DNA of 64,000 nucleotides. Source: JAFEDN01 sp963712715 (GTDB lineage: Bacteria; Pseudomonadota; Gammaproteobacteria; Coxiellales; Coxiellaceae). Shown in pieces: positions 10,201 to 16,971 of the stretch (position 1 is the first letter of the stretch; every line of letters starts with the position of its first letter). The notes beneath the pieces were generated by a model. That model saw only the letters and a list, made by a program, of their open reading frames with translations. It made no database searches and was not told the origin of the DNA. A program made the translations under genes and the position numbers. Location of the stretch: the NCBI GenBank assembly GCA_963712715.1, contig CAVQJI010000020.1, positions 124,001 to 188,000 of the forward strand, in the 5' to 3' direction.

Positions 10201-11417
10201 TACTTTCAGCCGGAGGATTGGCTTTTGATAATCTTGAGGACAGCACCATGACGCTGGACATCTATAAGTCCGATTTCATCGGTAATAAAGTAACAGCAAC
10301 AACGAATTCAACCCTATTTTCAGCGGCGGGATTGGCTGCTTTTAATGTTGGCGCCATGACGCTGGATGTTGACAGCTCCAGTTTCCTGAAAAATGAGATC
10401 AGAGCAACGGATTCAGACGTATTTACAGCCGGTGGCCTGTCTGTTTTTAACATTGGTGGTATGACGCTGGATGCAAACAATTCCAGCTTTTCAAAAAATG
10501 ATGTCAAAGCAACGAACTCAACAATAAATGCTGCCGGCGGATTTGCCGCCGAGAATGATGGCGGCAATACCTTAGCGTTGGATATAGACAACTCCAGCTT
10601 TTCCGGGAATGAGGTCATAGCAAATTCGGGTACGGAAATAGGCTCAGCCGGTGGAATGGCTATTGAAAACCAGGGTAACACCTTAACACTGGATATAAAC
10701 CAGTCCAGTTTCTCTGGAAATACTATACTAGCCAATAATTCATTCATATTTGCAGCGGGCGGATTGGCTACTGATAATTTTAGCGTCATGACACTGGATA
10801 TAGATAATTCCAGTTTCTCCAAAAATGACGTCGTAGCAGAAAATGGCAGCATAATACAGGCGGCCGGTGGATTCGCTGTCTTCAATAGTACGAATACTAT
10901 AAATATAGATGTAGACGATTCCAGTTTTTCCAAAAATCTTATAACAGCAAACAATGCAACCATAGACGCGTCCGGCGGATTCGCTGCATATAACGAACCC
11001 CGCGGCAATATGCTTATAGACATAAACGGATCCAGTTTTACTAAAAACGATACAACTGCTGTCGGCAGTAGTACAATAGGCGCCGCTGGAGGAGTCGCCA
11101 TTGACAGTTTTGGAAGTACGAGCGCCACCATCTCGCAATCCGAAGTGTTATTTAATGATACGGGAATAGCAGTGAATTCTAATGGCGGCCCAACCACGAT
11201 TGTAACATTTGATCAGTCCATTTTAACCGGAAATAAAATTGGGTTATCCGCCATGAATAATTCTCAAATTGATGTTACTAACCCGATATTCTTTAATGGT
11301 AAGGTTATTTTTGATAATACCAGTACTATTACTTTTCCAGACATAGGTACAGTGCCGGTAAGTGGCGACCATATTTTTTGCAAATTTGGAAATAGTCCTA
11401 TCTGCGTAATTAAGTAA
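7251..11417 (+). CDS. Inverse-autotransporter-like surface protein with beta-helix repeat passenger
   Basis: Predicted outer-membrane protein of 1388 aa. An N-terminal signal peptide is followed by a domain (about residues 45-290) resembling the intimin/invasin-type beta-barrel: LGAYVFGDWNR, then a GLERLGSIIDLSANLYIP stretch, then TLKGGITFWFGGR and RERMVDPVQRGL at the barrel end. From about residue 500 to 1310 there are about 22 tandem repeats of 35-42 aa with consensus GGLAxxNxxxMTLDIDxSSFxxNDxxAT, typical of a right-handed parallel beta-helix. A short cap follows. The promoter and AAGGAG are clear. The likely job is adhesion or surface display (inference). The repeats leave long empty antisense frames, which are not genes. 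Alternative: a polymorphic-outer-membrane-like protein. Confidence 0.75.
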   Translation: MSQFSGYVRKSLLLIGGCTAFTVGFAGGPEPAPSPAPWVFFPALPGVSLYGFGGNGWTGIGDAMAPVFGQPLNFFYVDPQIYYHNNNEYTVSVGGGERWLVSPEVGILGAYVFGDWNRINDGNHFWFVNPGLERLGSIIDLSANLYIPVNDQQIDNGTKFADQDGNFSEITFSGHNQYDALVNTFDSTGWGGDAQIGIHLPWLPFFQNSEVFLGGYYFAPKSADNIGGGSVRLQVPITNYFSALFSEAYDSQFHNTLKGGITFWFGGRHTLPAWRGDLRERMVDPVQRGLIAVAGGSHTVEPSIHQEQIIENGVLEFSNISFFVPPGHAPEGNGAAQGDGTFENPYINMTQANINDANFNNNYNFYINSGNYYAVYGSSNPDYLVLNNDRLFGRQNNFKQEADGSNRPVINFTEGGFEIPDNVNDSFNDLILKGSNQTTHAGIWVDHEGSSNQTLQINGSDVKYFGDGIDFLNSGTGALTVVVSNSLISDNNGSGELFAQGAEGGIAAVNNGGGSLKLSIDESSISNNSKTITGKIPKSFTVGGLAVVNESGETMLNINESGFSDNDVTATGIISSGSAGGLAVTNFDSMTVDIDQSSFYRNDITITDSSFAAAGGAAIVNNNGGNLVVDINRSNFFANTIVGTSTGAFVPSVGPVGGLAVSNEGDMTLRVKQSAFYGNDITATNSGITVAGGLATLNTDNMTLDIDGSSFYGNDIIMSNNFFTLAAGGLAIDNGSANNMTVNVDQSAFYDNDIEATDSTVDVAGGFAVANLGNSMTLHVGQSSFSGNDILAMNSTIDAAGGLAAANSVGNSSMALDIDKSTFNNNDVEATDSNIFVGGGLAALSVGNTMALDINQSVFNGNSINATNTFIFAAGGLAALNDGNTMNLNIDGSQFSGNYVTATQNSTINSAGGLAADNEANNMTLGISSSDFNGNKITATSSSLNSAGGLAVNNTPGIIGGMTLDIDGSNFNDNEITASTNTSILSAGGLAFDNLEDSTMTLDIYKSDFIGNKVTATTNSTLFSAAGLAAFNVGAMTLDVDSSSFLKNEIRATDSDVFTAGGLSVFNIGGMTLDANNSSFSKNDVKATNSTINAAGGFAAENDGGNTLALDIDNSSFSGNEVIANSGTEIGSAGGMAIENQGNTLTLDINQSSFSGNTILANNSFIFAAGGLATDNFSVMTLDIDNSSFSKNDVVAENGSIIQAAGGFAVFNSTNTINIDVDDSSFSKNLITANNATIDASGGFAAYNEPRGNMLIDINGSSFTKNDTTAVGSSTIGAAGGVAIDSFGSTSATISQSEVLFNDTGIAVNSNGGPTTIVTFDQSILTGNKIGLSAMNNSQIDVTNPIFFNGKVIFDNTSTITFPDIGTVPVSGDHIFCKFGNSPICVIK
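8760..11200 (+). repeat. About 22 in-frame tandem repeats of 105-126 bp
   Basis: DNA encoding the beta-helix passenger repeats. Each unit starts near a GGCGGATTGGCTG-like segment (GGLA) and contains an ATGACGCTGGATATAGA-like segment (MTLDID). Units differ enough to be stable over time, but are similar enough for recombination to change copy number. Confidence 0.8.
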
Positions 11418-11423
11418 TAGAAT

Positions 11424-11456
11424 AAGGGGTCATGCCTGTTACAGGAATGACCCTTT
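11424..11456. terminator. Hairpin terminator shared by convergent genes
   Basis: GGGTCAT-g-CCTG pairs with CAGG-a-ATGACCC around a three-base TTA loop, extended by AA/TT pairs and followed by TTT on the plus strand. It lies 7 nt after the surface-protein stop. The loop TTA is also the stop codon (TAA) of the minus-strand monooxygenase gene. Confidence 0.65.
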
Positions 11457-13061
11457 ACGCAATCCTACAGGTTTTGGTTGCAATGCAGGTTTGGTTAATT
11501 GAAAGCCCGTATAAATTCCCAGACCGAGTATTACAGCTCGTACTCCATAACGAAGAGCTTTCTGATTCCATGGTTCCCCGTGAAGAACGCGTTGCGCTTT
11601 TTTAATTTCTTGATAAGCTATTTTGGGATTAGCATAAGCTCCCAGCAGTTGAAAAACAGGAGGAAATACCAAACCATGGGTAATAAAATTCTTTAAAGCA
11701 GAATATATTCCTGTCAGCTTTTCAGGAGATGGGTAAACACCTATTTCACGCGACAGGTCATCGATAAGACCTACATAATCTCCATGAGGAAATTGCGGCC
11801 TGGGTTTTTGGTCTCTATTCTCTTTCTCTTGCCGAATACCTTCTTCCATGATTGCAGCAGAAGGCAAAGATTTTTGATTACTAAAAATCAGACTAATCCA
11901 TCTGGACTGCAACTCGATAACTCCCATAAACGGTCCCCGATACATTCCAACAAATCCCATATTGGGGAATTGCGGATGGAATGTGAGTTTATAAAATAGA
12001 AGAGGTAAAAACTGTTCATCTGGTTGATAATTTAGAGCATCTAAAATAGTTTTATCCAGAAAGGACAATTCAGTTTTATATCCAGTGCATAAAATGATGG
12101 CATCTATTTGTTGAGTTGAACCATCTGCAAAAACTACTCTATTTCCATTTATCGATTGAATGGTTGATTGTTTGAGAATGATATTTCCTCGTTGAATATT
12201 TTCAATATAGCGGTCCGCAACAATAACCTGGGTGGGATCCTCAGATTGTGGATTGCGGTAATAAATCTGCTTTTGATCTGTGTTATAAGTACATAAGGAG
12301 CCAAAAAACATATTACTTTTTTTAGAATCTTCAGAATTTTTAAATACAATTTCACCTGGGTTGGCTCGAGTATTTCTTTTATAAAAAACCAAATCCACAG
12401 GTAGTAATTTTCCTGAAGGTTGCGATGGTATTTCCCTGCCAATCACCCAAAAAGGCTGAGAAATTAAGTTAAAAACTTTTTTAGCAACGTTAGCGAGATC
12501 TGCAGAAATTTCCGCACCGCTGTACGCTCCTCCCAAAACCAGAATGTTTTTGTTTTCAAACTGGTGAGGTGATTTATAAGCGCTACTGTGGATAATGTCA
12601 CCTTTGAAACTGTCCATACCAGGAATTTTCGGGATATTGGGTTTAGAAAAGATTCCAGTAGCGACAATTGCAAAATCAAAAATGCGTTGTTCGTTTCGAT
12701 TATCCTTTTTATACTCAATCTGCCATTGTTCTCCAACACTTCTAACATGGGTCACATAGGTTTTGAACTGAATATATTGTTCCAAATTAAAATGGGCAAC
12801 GTAGGATTTTATATATTCAAACATCTCTTTTTGATTGGGATTTAAATCAGATCCCGGCTTCCATGGAAAATCCGAAAACATGCAGGTAAAACGTGAAACA
12901 TTGGTGCGCAATGACAACCACATCGTGCCGGTTATAGGGTGCCATAAACCACCAAGATCATTTTGTTTCTCGTATACAATGGGGATCATTCCACGTTCTC
13001 GAATATATTTTGCAGCGACTAATCCCGACATTCCTGCGCCAATAATAGCGACTTCTTTCAT
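11439..13061 (-). CDS. Flavin-containing monooxygenase (FMO/BVMO type)
   Basis: Predicted NADPH- and FAD-dependent monooxygenase of 540 aa. The FAD-binding motif IIGAGMSG is at the N-terminus, the FMO/BVMO fingerprint FKGDIIHSSAYKS is near residue 155, and a second nucleotide-binding motif LGGAYSG follows. VATGIF and CTGYKTELSFL fit the family. A C-terminal hydrophobic segment may attach it to the membrane. The start has GGGAGA 6 nt upstream. It lies 42 nt after bioY on the same strand and may be the last gene of the biotin-transporter operon. The natural substrate cannot be predicted. Confidence 0.85.
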   Translation of the reverse strand: MKEVAIIGAGMSGLVAAKYIRERGMIPIVYEKQNDLGGLWHPITGTMWLSLRTNVSRFTCMFSDFPWKPGSDLNPNQKEMFEYIKSYVAHFNLEQYIQFKTYVTHVRSVGEQWQIEYKKDNRNEQRIFDFAIVATGIFSKPNIPKIPGMDSFKGDIIHSSAYKSPHQFENKNILVLGGAYSGAEISADLANVAKKVFNLISQPFWVIGREIPSQPSGKLLPVDLVFYKRNTRANPGEIVFKNSEDSKKSNMFFGSLCTYNTDQKQIYYRNPQSEDPTQVIVADRYIENIQRGNIILKQSTIQSINGNRVVFADGSTQQIDAIILCTGYKTELSFLDKTILDALNYQPDEQFLPLLFYKLTFHPQFPNMGFVGMYRGPFMGVIELQSRWISLIFSNQKSLPSAAIMEEGIRQEKENRDQKPRPQFPHGDYVGLIDDLSREIGVYPSPEKLTGIYSALKNFITHGLVFPPVFQLLGAYANPKIAYQEIKKAQRVLHGEPWNQKALRYGVRAVILGLGIYTGFQLTKPALQPKPVGLRKGSFL

Positions 13062-13103
13062 ATTATCTCCCTAAACAAAACAGGCAACTCAGCAGATTCA
13101 ATA

Positions 13104-13688
13104 TTAACCATTCACTTCTAGCATTTTAATATTATATTTCTTATTTTTGGGCTGGATAAGCGGATAATGCTTTTTAAAAAGCATGCTGACCCAGCAGGCC
13201 ATCAATACTTTGATAGTGTCTCCAATTAAGAAACTCAGTGAAAAATAAAAACCATGAACCAGTGAAATTTTAGCAATATAACTCATCCACGGTACCCCAA
13301 TTAAATAAAGGATAACGATACCGCCAAAGAAATTAATGAAAAAACAAATAACAAAATTTAATTTATTCCAGAATCTTTCAGTTAACCATCCGATAATAAA
13401 AGCAGTGATCGGGTATGCAATTAAAAATCCTCCAGAGACGGTTAAAAACTGTTGCGCTCCGCCTACAAAACCTGATAATACCGGAAAGTTAGCTACCATC
13501 AACAATAAAAATAGTAATAATGATATAAAACCTCTTTTAGCACCCAATAGAGATCCCGCTAACATCACACCAAGAGATTGCAAAGTAATGGGTGACAGAG
13601 TGAAAGCAATTGGAATCGGGGGAAATAAAGCCATCACGATTATTAGTCCGGCCATCATTGCTGAGTACACGATATCTTTTGCATTCAT
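13104..13688 (-). CDS. bioY: Biotin transporter S component BioY
   Basis: Substrate-binding membrane subunit (194 aa) of an energy-coupling-factor biotin importer. Six hydrophobic segments are visible with the BioY pattern: PIPIAFTLSPITLQSLGVML near the N-terminus, then LLGAKRG and a Gly-rich FVGGAQQFLTVSGGFLIAY segment. Normal length. It lies 27 nt downstream of the EcfT gene and completes a dedicated BioMNY-type transporter. Biotin salvage is therefore likely (inference). Confidence 0.92.
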   Translation of the reverse strand: MNAKDIVYSAMMAGLIIVMALFPPIPIAFTLSPITLQSLGVMLAGSLLGAKRGFISLLLFLLLMVANFPVLSGFVGGAQQFLTVSGGFLIAYPITAFIIGWLTERFWNKLNFVICFFINFFGGIVILYLIGVPWMSYIAKISLVHGFYFSLSFLIGDTIKVLMACWVSMLFKKHYPLIQPKNKKYNIKMLEVNG

Positions 13689-13715
13689 ACGTTATCCTGA
13701 TGTAAATTAAAAAAA

Positions 13716-14315
13716 TTAATCATAACCCCTAGCCGCCAAAGCGTCTGAAATATTATTGGCGGCCTTGAAAATTTTTATTAAGAGTGGCACAAGCAAGGCA
13801 ATGGTTGTTTTTTCCAACCCGCGCGCTTTTTGCGCATCTCTAATTTGATTAAATTGATGAGTAATGTACGAAACAGATCGGATGGTCAGCAATAAAGCCA
13901 GACTTATTTTCCGCGTATCAATTCCCCGTTTGGTAAAAAAATTAAAAAAGACGTCGAACGTAGACAAGATATCAGTTTCACTCGTGGTCGAAATGAAGAG
14001 GCAGGAGCACCAGGAGATAATGGTCATTTGCAAAACTACCGATAAACTCTGCATAAAAGTATTATTCAGGATGTGGATTAACAAAGTAAAAACCAGGGTG
14101 ATACCCATTACAGAAAAAAAACGCTTTATCAATTTTTGGCTAATTTCACTGAAGTACCCTACGATCAGCAATAAGCTAAAAATCATCATTAAAAGATAAA
14201 TATTGTTTATAAAAATGACTATGGCGCTTATTAAAAAAGCCGCCACCATTTTCTTGCCGGTTAAAAGGGGATTTCTTATAAAATTACTGAATCGATTACG
14301 ACATTGATTTAACAT
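13716..14315 (-). CDS. bioN: ECF transporter T component (BioN/EcfT family)
   Basis: Transmembrane coupling subunit (199 aa) of the biotin importer. The N-terminal half has four hydrophobic segments. The cytoplasmic part carries two Ala-Arg-Gly motifs that contact the ATPase, AQKARGLEKT and ALAARGYD at the very end. It overlaps the ATPase gene by 20 nt, implying translational coupling. Confidence 0.88.
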   Translation of the reverse strand: MLNQCRNRFSNFIRNPLLTGKKMVAAFLISAIVIFINNIYLLMMIFSLLLIVGYFSEISQKLIKRFFSVMGITLVFTLLIHILNNTFMQSLSVVLQMTIISWCSCLFISTTSETDILSTFDVFFNFFTKRGIDTRKISLALLLTIRSVSYITHQFNQIRDAQKARGLEKTTIALLVPLLIKIFKAANNISDALAARGYD

Positions 14316-14970
14316 AGAAACTCAACACTTCTGAAGGAATACCGTCCATGACTACGTTACCATTCTCCAACATAATCACACGATCAAAATCGTTTAACAA
14401 ATCCAGGTCATGAGTAACTACTACAATTGGCATTGGAAGTTCCTGAATTAATCTGCTGATCAGATTTTTGTTGCGCAAATCTAATAAAGTAGTGGGCTCA
14501 TCGAAAATAACCAGTTCAGGCTCCATTGCCAACACACCTGCGATTGCCAATAATTGTTTTTGCCCCCCGCTGAGATGATAACTCGTTTTCCGGCGGAATT
14601 TTTCCAAATCGTAACGCGCCAGCACTTGTTCTACTCTATTTTTTATTTCTTGTTTAGATAAGCCCTGATTTTTTAAGCCAAATGCAATATCGTCTTCAAC
14701 AATAGGCAAAATTATCTGGTTATCGGGGTCCTGAAAGACAAATCCTACTTTTGAGGAACATTTTTTTTGATTGGCCTTGATCTCGGTCCCTAGTACGCTA
14801 ATTTTTCCATCGGTTGGATAAATTAACCCTTTGATTAATTTTGCCAGGGTACTTTTGCCCGAGCCGTTCGCCCCCACTACCCCAACCCGTCTTTCATGGA
14901 TAGAAAGATTAATATTTTCCAAAATGATTTGCTCGCCGGTCACCAGAGAAACATTTTCCATTACAATCAT
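14296..14970 (-). CDS. bioM: ECF transporter ATP-binding component (BioM/EcfA family)
   Basis: ABC ATPase of 224 aa that powers biotin uptake. Walker A GANGSGKST, Q-loop FVFQDPDNQI, signature LSGGQKQ, Walker B LVIFDEPT and the switch His in VVVTHD are all intact. The stretch FQDPDNQI is typical of ECF/cobalt-type ATPases. It overlaps the DUF6314 gene upstream by 4 nt and bioN downstream by 20 nt. Confidence 0.92.
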   Translation of the reverse strand: MIVMENVSLVTGEQIILENINLSIHERRVGVVGANGSGKSTLAKLIKGLIYPTDGKISVLGTEIKANQKKCSSKVGFVFQDPDNQIILPIVEDDIAFGLKNQGLSKQEIKNRVEQVLARYDLEKFRRKTSYHLSGGQKQLLAIAGVLAMEPELVIFDEPTTLLDLRNKNLISRLIQELPMPIVVVTHDLDLLNDFDRVIMLENGNVVMDGIPSEVLSFYVKSMS

Positions 14971-15452
14971 GTTAAGGCTCTTTTAAAAACTGTTTTAGAG
15001 GTATAATCTTTATGAGCGCCTTTGACGTAGTAGAATAATGTAAACTGTTCTTTGCCGGAGAATAGATAATGAGCTTTATAGTTATCCGCGGCGCACTGGT
15101 GTTCTCCCGAAGCTTCAATCGTAGAAGATTTCACATCAGAGGCCTTCACCGCAATCTGGTGAAAAAACCTTGTCTCCGGACTTTGTTCCAGAAAATACAC
15201 ATTCACGATATCATTTTCATTGTCATAACGATACTGATATTCTTTAGTGATGGGAAAAACCTTATTCTGAATTAGCCACCGACCCTGCTCTTTGTAATTT
15301 AAAATCCCAGGCTTTATCTCATGAAAATCAGCTACTCCGCTAATAGTTTCAGAGTCGGACATTCCCACCATTTTGCTGTTAATGGCTAAGGTTCTGGTAA
15401 AAATCCAGGAGCCTCTTAATATTTCATAAATTCGTTGACTCGCGGTTTTCAT
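14967..15452 (-). CDS. DUF6314 family protein
   Basis: Small protein of 161 aa matching the DUF6314 pattern as I remember it: an N-terminal LRGSWIFTR segment, YKEQGRW, FHQIAV, then EHQCAADNY and GAHKDYTSKTVFKR. Members may bind a small ligand, but no function is established to my knowledge. It is the first gene of the bioMNY operon, overlapping bioM by ATGA. This context suggests a link with biotin or cofactor metabolism (inference only). Confidence 0.75.
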   Translation of the reverse strand: MKTASQRIYEILRGSWIFTRTLAINSKMVGMSDSETISGVADFHEIKPGILNYKEQGRWLIQNKVFPITKEYQYRYDNENDIVNVYFLEQSPETRFFHQIAVKASDVKSSTIEASGEHQCAADNYKAHYLFSGKEQFTLFYYVKGAHKDYTSKTVFKRALT

Positions 15453-15466
15453 ATTTTTTTCACCGA

Positions 15467-16870
15467 TCAGGGCTGGTTTTGATTAATTAATAATTGATAA
15501 AATTGATCAGGATCACGGACAGAATGACGTCGCTGACAGAATTGCCCACACGTATTTAAACCGGCTATTAAACCTTGATAAATCTTGGGTCCCATATAAA
15601 AATAGGAGGTGTAGCCAATTTCAGCGCCGACACTCGCCGCTGCTACAATGATTTCATTCTCAGACATGATGTCCTTAAGGACACTATTCAAAAAAGATAC
15701 GCCCACAATTACCCAGGTAAATTGACCGGCAAGGTTAATGAATGTTGATAACGCTTTAACGATTTTATTGTCAGCGCTAATGGCCTGATAATAATTCAGG
15801 TCCCTCTTATTATCGACAATTTTCCTGTTCAATTCATGTTTATAGCCGGCAAAATAAGAGGTGAAAATTAAATATGAACCTAAAGTGATCGCCCCCACTG
15901 TGGATATTCCCAGACGGCCAGTCGTATCTACTTCTGAATTCTCTAATATCCTGTAAATTACCGAACCTAACACATAGGGATACCCACAACGAAATAGCGG
16001 TAAAGGCATGGCTTTAACGCTGCAGAGAATTTTTTCTTTCAATGTCATCATTGATAGATATTCCGCGCGCTGTTGCGAATCAATCTGTTCCATCGGTACA
16101 TAATAATTGTCTAAAATGGGGAAAGCTCTGGTCAAAAGCGTCACTCCAGCCGCGGAGACGCCACAAACCAACTTCGCAATCATCGAGGTGAACGAATCAT
16201 CCAAATTTAATATCCTTTTAAAAAACGCATCACCAATATAGGCATGCATGGCTCCTCTATAGATCGTCGTTACGGTGATTTTGTTACCCGCTTCTACTAG
16301 CAGTAATTTTGAATTTTTAAACAAAGAAAATAACGCAGGGTCTTTATTCACCACTCGCAATTGCGTGTTATCCACATCATTTTTGGAAAGTAAAATAAAA
16401 TAAATTGAGTTCGCCGTTACAATTAAAGCAATAACAGGATAATTTAAATAAGGGTAATTTTTCAAAAACTGATTTAAAGGCAAGGCTGTGGCGACAGCGC
16501 CGGTAGCGAACGTGATACCCATTAATGGATAGGATAAAAATTTTCCGATTTTATTGACCGGAACCAATGGTTTAATATCAGTTTCATTGTTATCCAGGTT
16601 CAGTACTCTTTTGCTGTCACTTTTGGGCCTAATTCCCAAAACATTACTTAAAAATTGAATTGAGGCTAAAATCGATGAAAACACCGTCAGAGTGGTAGAA
16701 GGGGATGCTCCTAAAATCCCGAATCCCTCTTCCATGGTTTCTTCAGTGAATCGGGAGTAAATCACGCCCAGTAAAATTGAGGTCCATGCCAGAGCGACAA
16801 AGATTTTATATAAATAAGCAGACCTTTGTTCGTTCGGTTCTTCATCATTTATTGAACCCAATTGCCTCAT
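15467..16870 (-). CDS. Unrecognised multi-pass membrane protein
   Basis: Function not recognised; 467 aa with about nine hydrophobic segments. The first is near residues 25-45 and the last near residue 420. The soluble N-terminus (RQLGSINDEEPNEQ) and the tail are polar. No transporter signature is visible. The start has AAGGAGAT 6 nt upstream. It lies 14 nt upstream of the DUF6314/bioMNY genes and could share their transcript. It diverges from the acyl-AMP-ligase gene, with about 100 nt between them. Confidence 0.75.
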   Translation of the reverse strand: MRQLGSINDEEPNEQRSAYLYKIFVALAWTSILLGVIYSRFTEETMEEGFGILGASPSTTLTVFSSILASIQFLSNVLGIRPKSDSKRVLNLDNNETDIKPLVPVNKIGKFLSYPLMGITFATGAVATALPLNQFLKNYPYLNYPVIALIVTANSIYFILLSKNDVDNTQLRVVNKDPALFSLFKNSKLLLVEAGNKITVTTIYRGAMHAYIGDAFFKRILNLDDSFTSMIAKLVCGVSAAGVTLLTRAFPILDNYYVPMEQIDSQQRAEYLSMMTLKEKILCSVKAMPLPLFRCGYPYVLGSVIYRILENSEVDTTGRLGISTVGAITLGSYLIFTSYFAGYKHELNRKIVDNKRDLNYYQAISADNKIVKALSTFINLAGQFTWVIVGVSFLNSVLKDIMSENEIIVAAASVGAEIGYTSYFYMGPKIYQGLIAGLNTCGQFCQRRHSVRDPDQFYQLLINQNQP

Positions 16871-16971
16871 TTATCTATCTCCTTTATAAATTAATGTTAA
16901 GTGACTATACTATCAGAGCGTTTGCTTTTCAAATAAGTAATCTTTAATGGATAAATAATGCGGGAAGAATT

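Noticed and set aside
7268..11197. Several long minus-strand frames opposite the surface-protein gene
   Set aside because: They follow the repeat period of the plus-strand gene, lack ribosome sites and have monotonous Ala/Pro/Leu/Ser composition; they are shadows of the repeats.
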